Positions 35,937 through 44,914 are shown, counted from the stretch's first letter. The stretch: DNA of 64,000 nt from Parahoeflea olei (GCF_001703635.1 NZ_LQZT01000001.1:489146-553145); one strand, 5' to 3'. Notes: generated by a model not told the origin, from the sequence alone. Translations and numbers: made by a program.

Positions 35937-35969
35937 AGGCTGCACGAACCTTTCGGGCCCGTGCAGCCT
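35937..35969 (-). repeat. Hairpin after binding-protein gene, system A (stem 1)
   Basis: AGGCTGCACG and CGTGCAGCCT form a perfect 10-base stem with a 13-base loop between the binding-protein stop and the ATPase start. Such hairpins protect the upstream part of the message and raise binding-protein levels. Confidence 0.6.
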
Positions 35970-35974
35970 CGGAC

Positions 35975-35997
35975 AAGGCGGTAGGATGAGCCGCCTT
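35975..35997 (-). repeat. Hairpin after binding-protein gene, system A (stem 2)
   Basis: AAGGCGG and CCGCCTT form a perfect 7-base stem with a 9-base loop that overlaps the binding-protein stop codon, directly in front of the longer hairpin. Confidence 0.5.
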
Positions 35998-36943
35998 ATC
36001 CTCCGATGCGGGCCTTGAGCTCCGCTTCGAACGCATCGACATTGTCCTTGCTGATCTTCTTGGTGGGCACGATGATCAGCCCGTCATCCGGGATTCCGGA
36101 CTTGTCGCCTTCCAGATAGGCCGCCATCAGTTTCATGCCCTGATAGCCCCACTGGTAAGGGTCCTGCACCACGGTGCCGGCGAAGCTGCCTTCGCGCACG
36201 GCGCCGAGCGTGATCGGATCTTCATCAAAGCCGATCACGGTGATTTCGCCGAGCTTGCCGGCGGCCTGCAGGGCCTCGTAGATCTTGGGCGGATTGTAGG
36301 AATAGAACCCGACCATGCAGGTGATGTCCGGATTGGCGGCCAGCACATCGTCGACATTCGACCGCGCCCGGGCGAAATCCACGTCGTCGCCGCGCACGTC
36401 CACAAGTTCGATGCCCTTGCCCTCGACCGCCTGGCGGAAGCCGGCGATGCGTTCGACCGCGTTGTCGGCGCCAAGGAAGCCGACAAAGCCCATGCACTTG
36501 CCGCCATCGGGCATCGCCTCGACCGCGATCTCGCCGGCCTGGACGCCGGCCGCGGTGTTGGACGAGCCGAGATAGGCGATGCGGTTGCTGTCAGGCGCAT
36601 CGCTGTCGGTGGTGAACAGCGGCACCTGGGCGGCGATGCGGTTGAACGCATCGATCGAGTTCTTCGGGTCCGCCGACGAAATCATGATCGCGTCGGTGCC
36701 TGCGGCCACCAGATCGTCCATCAGGGCGTTTTGCAGCGCGGCCGTGCCCTGAGCCGGATAGCGGAACTGCAGCTCGTAGCCGGGAAGTTCGGCCTGGGCC
36801 GCCTTCACGCCGGCTTCCGACAGCTTCCAGAAATCGGAGGCCGCATTGACCACGAATGCGAGCGCGGGCTTTTCGTCCGCCACGGCGGCGTCGGCGACAA
36901 GCACGGCCCCGGCTGCGATGATAATCGACTTCAGATTGAACAT
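35996..36943 (-). CDS. Sugar ABC transporter substrate-binding protein, system A
   Basis: A 315-residue periplasmic binding protein of the RbsB/LacI-like fold. A signal peptide covers about residues 1-22 (ends AAVADE). Conserved positions include DAIMISSADPKNSIDAFNR in lobe 1, IAYLGSSNTAAG at the hinge, and VIGFDEDP in lobe 2. It starts the operon with the RbsA- and RbsC-type genes. AGGGAGGA ribosome site. A consensus -10 (TATAAT, minus strand 37012-37007) lies about 65 bases upstream. Confidence 0.92.
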   Translation of the reverse strand: MFNLKSIIIAAGAVLVADAAVADEKPALAFVVNAASDFWKLSEAGVKAAQAELPGYELQFRYPAQGTAALQNALMDDLVAAGTDAIMISSADPKNSIDAFNRIAAQVPLFTTDSDAPDSNRIAYLGSSNTAAGVQAGEIAVEAMPDGGKCMGFVGFLGADNAVERIAGFRQAVEGKGIELVDVRGDDVDFARARSNVDDVLAANPDITCMVGFYSYNPPKIYEALQAAGKLGEITVIGFDEDPITLGAVREGSFAGTVVQDPYQWGYQGMKLMAAYLEGDKSGIPDDGLIIVPTKKISKDNVDAFEAELKARIGG

Positions 36944-37006
36944 GTCATTCCTCCCTGCAGCCTGTTCCTCCCAGGCCGCGATTGAAAACAGCAGGTTCCG
37001 CGAACG

Positions 37007-37025
37007 ATTATAACTGATAATATTA
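37007..37025 (-). promoter_or_regulatory. Promoter and candidate operator of system A
   Basis: A consensus TATAAT on the minus strand (37012-37007) directly beside ACTGATAATATTA (37013-37025, plus-strand reading). The same 13-mer with one change occurs at 39146 in front of system B, so a shared regulator is likely. Confidence 0.45.
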
Positions 37026-37092
37026 CCAACCGGCCGCGAGAGAGACGACGGGGCAGCCCTTGCGGACCGACCCCGCCGCCCTCGGGAGAACC

Positions 37093-38085
37093 CTAGTTGT
37101 TGGCGCAGAAGCCGGGATCTTCCTGGTTGCAGACGTCAAGTCCGGTGAACAGCGGATCCTCGACGGACTCGCCATTGATCAGCTGGATCATGACGTCGGG
37201 CGCGCGATAGCCCATCTCGAATGGCCGCTGACCGACCTGCGCATGGCTGCGGCCATCGCGGAAGGCCTGGGTCTGCGGCGGCAGGGTGTCGCCGGCGATG
37301 ATGATCAGCTCCTTGCTCTTGAGCTTGTCCATCACCTGGTCGGTCACCTGCGCGTAGGCCTGTGGCGCGAACTGCGCCCAGCCGCCGATCAGGATGAAGG
37401 CATCGAGATCCGGGTTTGCCGTGAACACGTCCGACATCTGCTGGTTGGCGAGATCGGCCTGGTCGTTGGTGAACACCGGGCAGCCCTCGACCTCGGTCCA
37501 GCCGCCCTGGCCGGTCAGCCGGTCGATGCCCTTTTCGCCCGATGCGGTGTCCCGGAAGCCCTGGGCGCGCGCATTGATGTTATCGGCGGCAACGTTGCCG
37601 AGCTGCAGGCAGACCGTGCCGCCCTCGGGCTTGAGCGCAGCGGCCTGCTCGGCCATTTTCACGCCCATCAGGTAGTTGTCGGTGCCGAGATAGGTCTTGC
37701 GCAGGTCGCGGTCCTGCTCGAGGAAGTCCGCGTCCACGGTCATCACCGGAACCGAGGGCGCAATCGCACGGATGCGGTTGGCCATGGCCGGCGCGTTCGA
37801 GGGCGAAATGGCGATTGCCGCCACGCCGCGGGTCAGAAGATCGTCGACGATCTGCACTTCGCCGGCTTCGTCGGCCGACGAGGCCGGGCCGGTGTAAAGG
37901 CATTCATATTCGCTGTCGGCATTTTCCGACATCCACTTCTTGCAGCCCAGATTGATCTGCTCGAAGAACGGGTTGTCGAGGCCCTTGACGACGATCGCCA
38001 GGGTCTTCTTCTCCTGTGCTGCGACCGGACCGGCCGCAAGCACCACCGCCGACAAGGCGGTCATGGCCATCAGTTTCAGTTTCAT
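37093..38085 (-). CDS. Sugar ABC transporter substrate-binding protein, system B
   Basis: A 330-residue periplasmic binding protein of the RbsB fold with a signal peptide ending VAAQEKK (about residue 24). LAIVVKGLDNPFFEQINLG is the conserved N-terminal strand-helix and YLGTDNYLMGVKMAE the hinge part. It has several cysteines (NLGCKKW, EYECLY, GTVCLQ, EGCPVF, DVCNQ, GFCANN), unusual for this family and possibly forming disulfides. The ATPase and permease that should serve it are on the other strand at 39262-41004. GGAGGAGA ribosome site fixes the start at 38085. Confidence 0.9.
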   Translation of the reverse strand: MKLKLMAMTALSAVVLAAGPVAAQEKKTLAIVVKGLDNPFFEQINLGCKKWMSENADSEYECLYTGPASSADEAGEVQIVDDLLTRGVAAIAISPSNAPAMANRIRAIAPSVPVMTVDADFLEQDRDLRKTYLGTDNYLMGVKMAEQAAALKPEGGTVCLQLGNVAADNINARAQGFRDTASGEKGIDRLTGQGGWTEVEGCPVFTNDQADLANQQMSDVFTANPDLDAFILIGGWAQFAPQAYAQVTDQVMDKLKSKELIIIAGDTLPPQTQAFRDGRSHAQVGQRPFEMGYRAPDVMIQLINGESVEDPLFTGLDVCNQEDPGFCANN

Positions 38086-38121
38086 GTCTCTCTCCTCCAC
38101 TTAAACCGGCAAGCCTCCTGC

Positions 38122-39102
38122 CTAACCGGGATACCAGACGACGCGCGGGTCGTTCTCCTCGCGCTCGTAGTGAAACGCGCGCTCGGCGAGCTGTTCGAGC
38201 CCCACCTCCGGCGCCCAGCCGAGCACCATCCGCGCCTTCGAATTGTCGAGCCAGTTGCTGTGAAACGGGGTGTCGATCTCGATCGGCTCCAGGTCGGCAC
38301 CGGCCTTCAGCAGCCGGCCCACCGCGCCGTAATCCACCGGCCGGTCCATCGCGATGTTGAACAGCTGGCCATAGGCGCGCGGATTGGCGATCGACGCCAG
38401 GATCGCCGAAACCAGATCGTCGACATGGACGAAATTGCGCTTGAGATAATTGCCGCCGGCATCGCGCAGCACCGGCACGTAGCGCCCATTGCGGTAGCGC
38501 GCGAGCGCCGCCTCGTCGACGATCTCGGTCCAGGGCGGGCCGCCGAACTGGCCGTCGCCGAAGTCGAGCGCGAAGCGGAAATCGTCCTTTTCCATGATCC
38601 AGGGCGCGCGCAGCGTGGTCCAGTCGACGCCGTACTGGACGCCAAACTGCTCGACCATGGTCTCCTCGAGCACCTTGGTGAGCGCGTAGCAGCCCGGATA
38701 GGCCTTGCGCGCGGAAGCTTCCGTGATCGGCGCGTCATAAGGCTGGAAGATGTGGCCGACCACGCAGTCCCCGCTCAGCAGGATGAACTGGCGCGACGCC
38801 GCCGATCCCCGATAAGCCTCGAGCAGCAGGTAGAGCCCCTTGAGCGCCACATCGAAGATCAGGCCCGGCGATTCCTTGACGGCCGCCAGATGCAGCACAT
38901 GCGTGACCCCGGCCATGGCCTCGGCAACGGTTGCGGCGTCGGAGAGTGACCCCGAGACGATCGCGACCCGCTCACCCTGCTCCACGGGACGGTTGTGACA
39001 CAGCGCGACGATCTCCCAGTCCGCAAAGCGCGGATCGGCCAGGAAGGCAGGAATGAACACCTGCCCCACCTTTCCCGCCGCCCCCGTCACCAGCAACCTC
39101 AT
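38122..39102 (-). CDS. NAD-dependent epimerase/dehydratase
   Basis: A 326-residue extended short-chain dehydrogenase. The dinucleotide motif is TGAAGKVG (6-13), the catalytic serine region LLSGD and the YxxxK pair in YALTK. These enzymes act on nucleotide sugars, uronates or free sugars; the exact reaction is open. It is the first gene of a two-gene minus-strand operon with the system B binding protein, so it probably handles the sugar that system B imports. GGGAGG ribosome site before the ATG. Confidence 0.87.
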   Translation of the reverse strand: MRLLVTGAAGKVGQVFIPAFLADPRFADWEIVALCHNRPVEQGERVAIVSGSLSDAATVAEAMAGVTHVLHLAAVKESPGLIFDVALKGLYLLLEAYRGSAASRQFILLSGDCVVGHIFQPYDAPITEASARKAYPGCYALTKVLEETMVEQFGVQYGVDWTTLRAPWIMEKDDFRFALDFGDGQFGGPPWTEIVDEAALARYRNGRYVPVLRDAGGNYLKRNFVHVDDLVSAILASIANPRAYGQLFNIAMDRPVDYGAVGRLLKAGADLEPIEIDTPFHSNWLDNSKARMVLGWAPEVGLEQLAERAFHYEREENDPRVVWYPG

Positions 39103-39145
39103 CCATCCCTCCCCTTTTCTGCCATTTCTTTCGCAAGTGTTGTTT

Positions 39146-39173
39146 ACTAATAATATTAAGTCAAGATATTAGT
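39146..39173. promoter_or_regulatory. Candidate operator of system B (divergent)
   Basis: ACTAATA (39146-39152) and TATTAGT (39167-39173) form a perfect 7-base inverted repeat. The left part continues as ACTAATAATATTA, matching 12 of 13 bases of the site in front of system A. It lies between the divergent epimerase and ATPase genes; a TTGACT -35-like element on the minus strand (39164-39159) is inside it. Confidence 0.5.
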
Positions 39174-39261
39174 GATGCGGCGTGCTAGACTGCGCAGTGG
39201 AGGAGCGGGAAGGCGGCGATCAAACGGCGCACCCATAGGGCGAAAAGCGCGAGGAGGAAGA

Positions 39262-40002
39262 ATGTCGCGGCTAGTGATTTCAGGACTGTCGAAAAATTTC
39301 GGGGCGATTCAGGCGCTGTCGGATGTGTCGCTGTCGATCGAACCGGGAGAGGTGCTCGGCCTGATGGGCGACAACGGCGCGGGCAAGTCGACGCTGGTCA
39401 AGATCATCGCCGGAAACTTCCGGCCGTCGGCCGGCAGCATCAGGATCGACGACAAGCCGGTCGATTTCCACAGGCCGATCGACGCGCAGCGCGAAGGCAT
39501 CGAGATGGTCTACCAGGACCTCGCGCTCGCCGACAACATGACGGCGGCCTCCAACGTGTTTCTCGGACGCGAGCCGATGCGGAGCCTGGGGCCGCTGAAA
39601 TATATCGACTACCGGCGCATGAATTCGGTGTCCACGGAGCTCTTCAAGCAGCTCAAATCGGAGACGAGACCGCGCGACCTGGTGCGCAAGATGTCGGGCG
39701 GCCAGCGCCAGGCGGTCGCCATCGCGCGCACGCTGCTGTCCGAGCCCAAGATCGTTATGATGGATGAGCCCACCGCCGCGATCTCGGTGCGGCAGGTGGC
39801 CGAGGTGCTCGATCTCATCCGGCGCCTGAGCGACCGCGGCATCAGCGTGGTCCTGATCAGCCATCGTATGCCGGACGTCTTCAGCGTTTCCGACAAGGTC
39901 GCGGTGCTGCGCCGCGGCCAACTCGTCTGCAGCAAGCCCGCGGCCGATTCGTCCCCCGAAGAAGTGACCGGACTGATCACCGGCGCCATCGAAGCCGCCT
40001 AG
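39262..40002 (+). CDS. Sugar ABC transporter single-domain ATPase (FrcA type), system B
   Basis: A 246-residue ATPase with one nucleotide-binding domain: Walker A GDNGAGKST (36-44), signature MSGGQRQA, Walker B MMDEPT, switch SHRMP. Most ribose-class systems use the 500-residue double ATPase, but the fructose transporter FrcBCA of rhizobia uses a single-domain one like this. Strong GAGGAGGAAGA ribosome site before ATG 39262. Co-transcribed with the permease 12 bases later. Confidence 0.92.
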   Translation: MSRLVISGLSKNFGAIQALSDVSLSIEPGEVLGLMGDNGAGKSTLVKIIAGNFRPSAGSIRIDDKPVDFHRPIDAQREGIEMVYQDLALADNMTAASNVFLGREPMRSLGPLKYIDYRRMNSVSTELFKQLKSETRPRDLVRKMSGGQRQAVAIARTLLSEPKIVMMDEPTAAISVRQVAEVLDLIRRLSDRGISVVLISHRMPDVFSVSDKVAVLRRGQLVCSKPAADSSPEEVTGLITGAIEAA

Positions 40003-40014
40003 GAGGACAAGACC

Positions 40015-41004
40015 ATGACCACACTCGATGACATCATCGGCCGCTCCCAGCACGAGAGCCTGTTTTCGCGCATCAGGGGACTTCAGCTCTTCTGGGTCTT
40101 CACCGCGGCCGTTCTGGCCTGCCTGGCGCTGACCTTGCTCACGGACAGTTTTGCCAGCGAACGCAATCTCTTCAATGTCGCCCGCAACTTTGCCTTCGTC
40201 GCCATCATCGCCATCGGCATGACGGCGGTGATCGCCTCGGGCGGCATCGATCTTTCGGTCGGTTCCACGGTTGTGCTGAGCGCCATGGTGATCAGCGTCG
40301 CCATGGCCTCGGGCCTGCCCTTCTGGATCTCCGCGCTGCTGGCGCTCGGCGCGGCCCTTCTCGTCGGGCTCGTGAACGGCGTACTGATCGCCTATGCGGG
40401 CATGCCCGCCTTCGTCGTCACACTGGGAACATTGTCGGCGGCGCGCTCGCTCGCCATGGTTCTCTCCGACAACAAGATGATCTGGGAGTTCGGCCCGGAC
40501 CACGATCTGCTGCTCTGGATCGGCGGCGGCTCCACCTTCGGGCTCCCGCATCCGCTCTGGGTCATGACCATTCTTGCCGTGGTGATGTCGCTGGTCTTCA
40601 AATGGACCCGCTGGGGCCAGCATCTCTTCGCCATTGGCAGCAACGAAAACGCAGCCGTGCTGACCGGCATCCCGGTCAAACGGCTCAAGGTGAGCATCTA
40701 CATGTTCTCGGCGTTGACCGCCGGGCTCGCCGGCATCCTGATGGCCGGCTGGCTCGGCAGCGTCACCACCAATCTGGGCCAGGCGATGGAACTCACGGTG
40801 ATCGCCGCCGCGGTGATCGGCGGCGCCAATCTGGCGGGCGGGGAAGGCACCGCGCTTGGCGCGGTCGTCGGCGCGCTGTTGATAGAAGTGATCCGCAATT
40901 CCCTCATCCTGCTCGGCATCTCGACTTTCTGGCAGGGAATGTTCATAGGTACCTTCATCATCGTGGCCGTGGCATTCGACCGATTCCGCAACCTGCGCAC
41001 CTAG
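40015..41004 (+). CDS. Sugar ABC transporter permease (RbsC type), system B
   Basis: A 329-residue membrane permease of the RbsC/FrcC class with about ten hydrophobic segments; GGIDLSVGSTVVLSAM is the family motif and GGANLAGGEGTALGA the ATPase-contact loop. It pairs with the single-domain ATPase before it and with the binding protein encoded divergently at 37093. AGGAGG ribosome site ten bases before the start. Confidence 0.92.
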   Translation: MTTLDDIIGRSQHESLFSRIRGLQLFWVFTAAVLACLALTLLTDSFASERNLFNVARNFAFVAIIAIGMTAVIASGGIDLSVGSTVVLSAMVISVAMASGLPFWISALLALGAALLVGLVNGVLIAYAGMPAFVVTLGTLSAARSLAMVLSDNKMIWEFGPDHDLLLWIGGGSTFGLPHPLWVMTILAVVMSLVFKWTRWGQHLFAIGSNENAAVLTGIPVKRLKVSIYMFSALTAGLAGILMAGWLGSVTTNLGQAMELTVIAAAVIGGANLAGGEGTALGAVVGALLIEVIRNSLILLGISTFWQGMFIGTFIIVAVAFDRFRNLRT

Positions 41005-41038
41005 GGGAACGCGAATTCGGGGCGCCAGGGCACGTAGC

Positions 41039-42049
41039 ATGGAGAATGCCTTGAGACCGACAATGATGGATGTCGCCGCGCGGGCGGGCGTGTCGCAGGC
41101 CACGGTATCGCTGATCCTCAATGGCAGTTCGGGCGCCCGGTTCAGCGAAGCGACGCGCAAGCGGGTGATGGATGCCGTCAACGAACTCGGCTACCGCCTG
41201 CCGAACCGCTCTGTGGCCGCCGAGCCCTCGGAAAACCGCGTCATTGCCTTCCTCACCGACGAACTGACGACCGACCCGTGGATGGCGCTCGCCTTCGAGG
41301 GCGCGCGCGAAAAGGCGCTCGAACTCGGCGTCATCGTCACGCTCGGCATCTTCCGCGCCGGCGAGGATCCGAACGAGGACGTGTTTTCGCTGTGCCAGCG
41401 GCAGCCGCTGCTGGGCTATATTTTCGGCACCATCCTGACCCGCAAGATCGACCCGCCGGCAGCCCTGTTCAAGCTGCCGTCGGTGCTGGTCAACTGCTAC
41501 GACCAGAGCCGGCGCCTGCCCTCGATCCTGCCTGGCGACGTGGCGGGCGGGCGCGCCGCCACCGAGCGGCTGATCCAGGCCGGCCGCAAGCGCATCGGCC
41601 TGATCAACGGCCAGGACGGCCTCGACAACCCGCGCGACCGGCTGCGCGGCTACAAGCAGGCGCTCGCCAGCAACGATTTCAGCTTCGATCCCGCGCTGGT
41701 GCGCTACGGCAACTGGGAGCCGTCCTCGGGCTATTCCGAAACCCATGCGCTGATGGATCTTCCCAATCCGCCCGACGCGATCTTCTGTGCCAACGACCTG
41801 ATGGCGCTTGGCTGCATCGAGGCGCTCAAGGAGCGCGGCAAGTCGGTGCCCGGCGACGTCTCGGTGATCGGCTTCGACAACCGCGACATTGCCCAGTTCC
41901 TCCGCCCGCCGCTGACGACGCTGCACCTGCCGCTGTTCCAGATGGGCGCGATGGCGGTGGAAATGATCCACGACATAGCCGGCGGGCTGAAAAGCAGCCA
42001 CGACCAGTTGAAGGTCGAATGCACGATCGTCGAACGGGAGTCCGTGTAG
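41039..42049 (+). CDS. LacI-family regulator
   Basis: A 336-residue repressor with the LacI helix-turn-helix at the N-terminus (MDVAARAGVSQATVSLILNG) and a sugar-binding effector domain. It follows the system B permease by 34 bases and is the obvious controller of systems A and/or B. Typical LacI operators are CG-centred, while the motif shared in front of A and B is AT-rich, so the match of this regulator to that motif is uncertain. The ATG at 41066 is an alternative start. Confidence 0.9.
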   Translation: MENALRPTMMDVAARAGVSQATVSLILNGSSGARFSEATRKRVMDAVNELGYRLPNRSVAAEPSENRVIAFLTDELTTDPWMALAFEGAREKALELGVIVTLGIFRAGEDPNEDVFSLCQRQPLLGYIFGTILTRKIDPPAALFKLPSVLVNCYDQSRRLPSILPGDVAGGRAATERLIQAGRKRIGLINGQDGLDNPRDRLRGYKQALASNDFSFDPALVRYGNWEPSSGYSETHALMDLPNPPDAIFCANDLMALGCIEALKERGKSVPGDVSVIGFDNRDIAQFLRPPLTTLHLPLFQMGAMAVEMIHDIAGGLKSSHDQLKVECTIVERESV

Positions 42050-42222
42050 GACGAGGGCAGCCAGCCGGGCGCCTCCAGGCTCCGCGATCACGCCCCAAAA
42101 CAACCCCTTGGGCCGGGGTGGCGCTTCCAGGGAACTTCGAACAGATGACACAGATGCCGCAGTCAGCCGGCGGCCCCAGGCTGCGGACATGGCCATATCG
42201 GCCATGCCGCCCGAGGGTTTGC

Positions 42223-42258
42223 TTGACAGACCCGATCTCAATCTAACATTCTAGAATG
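42223..42258 (+). promoter_or_regulatory. GntR promoter with CTAG-centred operator, copy 1
   Basis: A consensus -35 TTGACA (42223-42228) is followed by the perfect palindrome CATTCTAGAATG (42247-42258), which covers the -10 region. This is the first of three copies of CATNCTAGNATG in this regulon and would give autoregulation of the GntR gene just downstream. Confidence 0.65.
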
Positions 42259-42280
42259 CTGCAACCCTGAGGATAGACCG

Positions 42281-42994
42281 CTGTCTGACGACACCACCCC
42301 ACGCCCTGCCCTTCCCCCCCTGGACCAGTTCTCCGGCTCACTGGCCCAGAAGGTCTACATGTCGTTTCGACAAGCGATCCTGGGGCTGACCTTCCGGCCG
42401 GGCGAAATCATGCAGAAGCAGGAGATCTGCGCCGAACTCGGCGTCTCGCGTTCGCCGGTCGCGGAAGCCGTCGCGCGGCTTGCCGCCGAAGGCCTCGTCA
42501 ATGTGGTGCCGCAGGCCGGCACCTTCGTGGCCCGGCTCTCGGTGGAGGAGATCCGCGAAGGCGCCTTCCTGCGCGAGGCGCTGGAGCTGGCGGCCGTCGA
42601 GATCGTCGCCTCCACCATCACCGAGGAGCAGCTCGTGCTGCTCAGGCGCAACCTGCGCATCCAGGAAGCGCTGATGCAGGACGGCGACAATGCCGGCTTC
42701 TACCAGATGGACGCCAAGATGCATGAGCTGATCCTGTCGTTCACCAGCTACAAGCGGCTGGCTGGCATGGCCGAGACCGCCTGGGTGCATGTCAACCGCG
42801 CCCGGCAGCTGATCCTGCCTGCGCCGGGGCGGATCCAGGCCACGCTCGAGGAGCACAAGGCCATTGTCGCGGCGCTCGAGGCCCGCGACCCCGAAGCTGC
42901 ACGCGCGGCCACGCGCCATCATCTGCGCCAGCTGATCACCTTTCTCGAACCGCTCGCCGAGCAGCATCCCGACCTGTTCGACACCCGCATCTGA
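42281..42994 (+). CDS. GntR-family regulator of the sugar regulon
   Basis: About 237 residues: winged helix-turn-helix (ICAELGVSRSPVAEAVARLA) and an all-helical C-terminal FCD domain with candidate ligands D, H (MDAKMHELI), H (LEEHKAIVAAL) and H (RHHLRQL). I place the start at a CTG codon at 42281 because GAGG lies eight bases upstream and the extra residues (SLAQKVYMSFRQAILG) contain the first helix conserved in GntR proteins. The ATG at 42359, preceded by AGAAGG, is the conventional alternative. Likely binds the CTAG palindrome in front of its own gene and at two further sites. Confidence 0.82.
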   Translation: MSDDTTPRPALPPLDQFSGSLAQKVYMSFRQAILGLTFRPGEIMQKQEICAELGVSRSPVAEAVARLAAEGLVNVVPQAGTFVARLSVEEIREGAFLREALELAAVEIVASTITEEQLVLLRRNLRIQEALMQDGDNAGFYQMDAKMHELILSFTSYKRLAGMAETAWVHVNRARQLILPAPGRIQATLEEHKAIVAALEARDPEAARAATRHHLRQLITFLEPLAEQHPDLFDTRI

Positions 42995-43028
42995 AGGCGG
43001 TTCGTCACCCCGCCCCGAAAGGCTTCCC

Positions 43029-44012
43029 ATGCCCGTGCTTTCCAATCGACCGCGCTATGCCGCCCGCCTCAACGCCTTCAAGACCGGCCTTCCGGGAAAG
43101 CCGACCGCGGCCGACATGATCGCCCGCGCCGGCACGGTCGAGGGGCTTGATGCGGCGGATCTCAACTATCCCGACCATTTCGACGCGCATTCGCCGCAGC
43201 AGCTCTCGGCGATCCTGTCGGACCACGGCATGGCGCTCAACGGGCTGGCGATGCGCTACTACACCGACCCGGGCTTCCGGCTCGGCGCCTTCACCAATCC
43301 CGACGCCAGGGTGCGCCAGGCCGCGATCGACATCACAAAAAAGGGCCTCGACGCGCTCGCGGCGATGGGCGGCAGGCTGATGACCCTCTGGATGGGCCAG
43401 GACGGGGTCGATTACTCCTTCCAGGGCGATTACGCACGGATGTGGGACGACACGATTGCCGCGATCCAGGCCGTGGCCGATCACAATCCGCAGATCGACA
43501 TCGCCATCGAATACAAGCCCAACGAGCCCCGCGCCTATGCGCTGATGCCCGACATCGGTACAACGCTGCTCGCGATCCGCGACGCGGACCGGAAGAACCT
43601 CGGGGTCACGCTCGATTTCGCCCATGTGCTCTATGCCGACGAGATCCCGGCGCAGTCGGCGCGCCTCATTGCGCGGCATTCGAAGCTTCTGGGCGTGCAT
43701 CTGAACGACGGCTACGGCAAGCGCGACGACGGGCTGATGGTGGGGTCGGTGCATCCGGTGCAGACGGTGGAACTTTTCGCCGAACTCGACGCCATGGGCT
43801 ATGACGGCGTGATCTATTTCGACACCTTCCCCGATCATGGCGGCCTCGACCCCTGCGCCGAAGCCAGCGCCAACATCGTGATGGCCGAGCGCCTGCGCGC
43901 GATCGCGGCCAGCCTTTCCGGTCACACGGGCCTTGCCGAGGCCATCGCTCGCCAGGACGCCACCGCTTCCCTGCGGATCGTCGCCGACGCGCTCTACGGG
44001 GCGGGCCGGTGA
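43029..44012 (+). CDS. Xylose-isomerase-like TIM barrel protein
   Basis: A 327-residue sugar isomerase-like protein. The IAIEYKPNEPR stretch matches the ExKPxEP metal and catalytic-lysine motif of xylose and rhamnose isomerases; further ligands are D in TLDFAHV, H in GVHLNDG and D in YFDTF. It probably isomerises an aldose or ketose, acting before the kinase encoded next, whose GTG start overlaps its stop. Second gene of the operon led by the GntR regulator. Confidence 0.87.
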   Translation: MPVLSNRPRYAARLNAFKTGLPGKPTAADMIARAGTVEGLDAADLNYPDHFDAHSPQQLSAILSDHGMALNGLAMRYYTDPGFRLGAFTNPDARVRQAAIDITKKGLDALAAMGGRLMTLWMGQDGVDYSFQGDYARMWDDTIAAIQAVADHNPQIDIAIEYKPNEPRAYALMPDIGTTLLAIRDADRKNLGVTLDFAHVLYADEIPAQSARLIARHSKLLGVHLNDGYGKRDDGLMVGSVHPVQTVELFAELDAMGYDGVIYFDTFPDHGGLDPCAEASANIVMAERLRAIAASLSGHTGLAEAIARQDATASLRIVADALYGAGR

Positions 44013-44914
44013 GCGTCTTCGTCTGCGGCTCACTGCATTACGACGTCGTCGTCAACGCGCCGCATTTGCCCCGCCTCGATGAAACCGTGCCCGGCACCGG
44101 CGTGCGCTACATTGCGGGCGGCAAGGGCGGCAACCAGGCGGTCGCCGCGGCACGCATGGGCGCGCCCACCGCCTTCGCCGGCCGGATCGGCGACGATGCC
44201 TTCGGCGCGAGCCTGCTTACGACCCTTGCGAATGCCGGCGTCGACACCAGCCAGATGCAGCGCGGCGCCGGCGCCTCGGGCATGAGCGTCGCCATTGTCG
44301 ACCCCGCAGGCGGCTATGGCGCGGTGATCGTTTCGGCGGCCAATCTTGCCATCGACCCGTCGCTGATCTCGGTCCCGGAGCATACCAAGGTGGTGCTCTT
44401 GCAGAACGAAGTCCCCGAAGCGGTCAACCTGACCGTCGCGCTCAAGGGCCGGGCGGCCGGGGCGAGCGTGATCCTGAACGCAGGCCCTGCGCGGCCGATG
44501 GGCGCGGACCTTCTGGATGCGATCGACATTCTCGTGGTCAACCGGGTGGAAGCGGCGGACCTGCTGTCGGTACCGGAGGCCACCCTCGATCCGCTTGAGG
44601 CCGCGAAGGCGCTGAGCCGGCTCGGCCCGCACGCGGTCATCGTCACGCTCGGGGGTGACGGCCTTGTGTTCTACGAGTCAGGTGTGGCGACCCACCATCC
44701 CGGTCATGCGGTCGGGGTTGTCTCGACCCATGGTGCGGGCGATGCCTTTCTCGGCGCACTTGCCGCCGCCAGCGCATCGGGGCACCCGCTCGAAGCCGCG
44801 GCCCGCTTCGGGCAGGCGGCAGCCGCGCTGCATGTCTCGACCCCTGTCGACCAGCGCCACATGATCACGCCCGCCGCGGTTCGCATGCTGATGGCTCAGA
44901 CCTCAAGTCGATAG
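44009..44914 (+). CDS. Ribokinase-family sugar kinase 1
   Basis: A 301-residue PfkB-family kinase. The N-terminal glycine motif GGKGGNQAVAAA and the C-terminal ATP motif with the catalytic aspartate (THGAGDAF) are intact. It phosphorylates a sugar, probably the product of the isomerase-like protein before it. GTG start in a GTGA overlap with that gene. The 3' end overlaps the converging amidohydrolase by 19 bases. A second ribokinase-family kinase and an FGGY kinase occur in the same regulon, so several phosphorylation steps or substrates are served. Confidence 0.9.
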   Translation: MSVFVCGSLHYDVVVNAPHLPRLDETVPGTGVRYIAGGKGGNQAVAAARMGAPTAFAGRIGDDAFGASLLTTLANAGVDTSQMQRGAGASGMSVAIVDPAGGYGAVIVSAANLAIDPSLISVPEHTKVVLLQNEVPEAVNLTVALKGRAAGASVILNAGPARPMGADLLDAIDILVVNRVEAADLLSVPEATLDPLEAAKALSRLGPHAVIVTLGGDGLVFYESGVATHHPGHAVGVVSTHGAGDAFLGALAAASASGHPLEAAARFGQAAAALHVSTPVDQRHMITPAAVRMLMAQTSSR

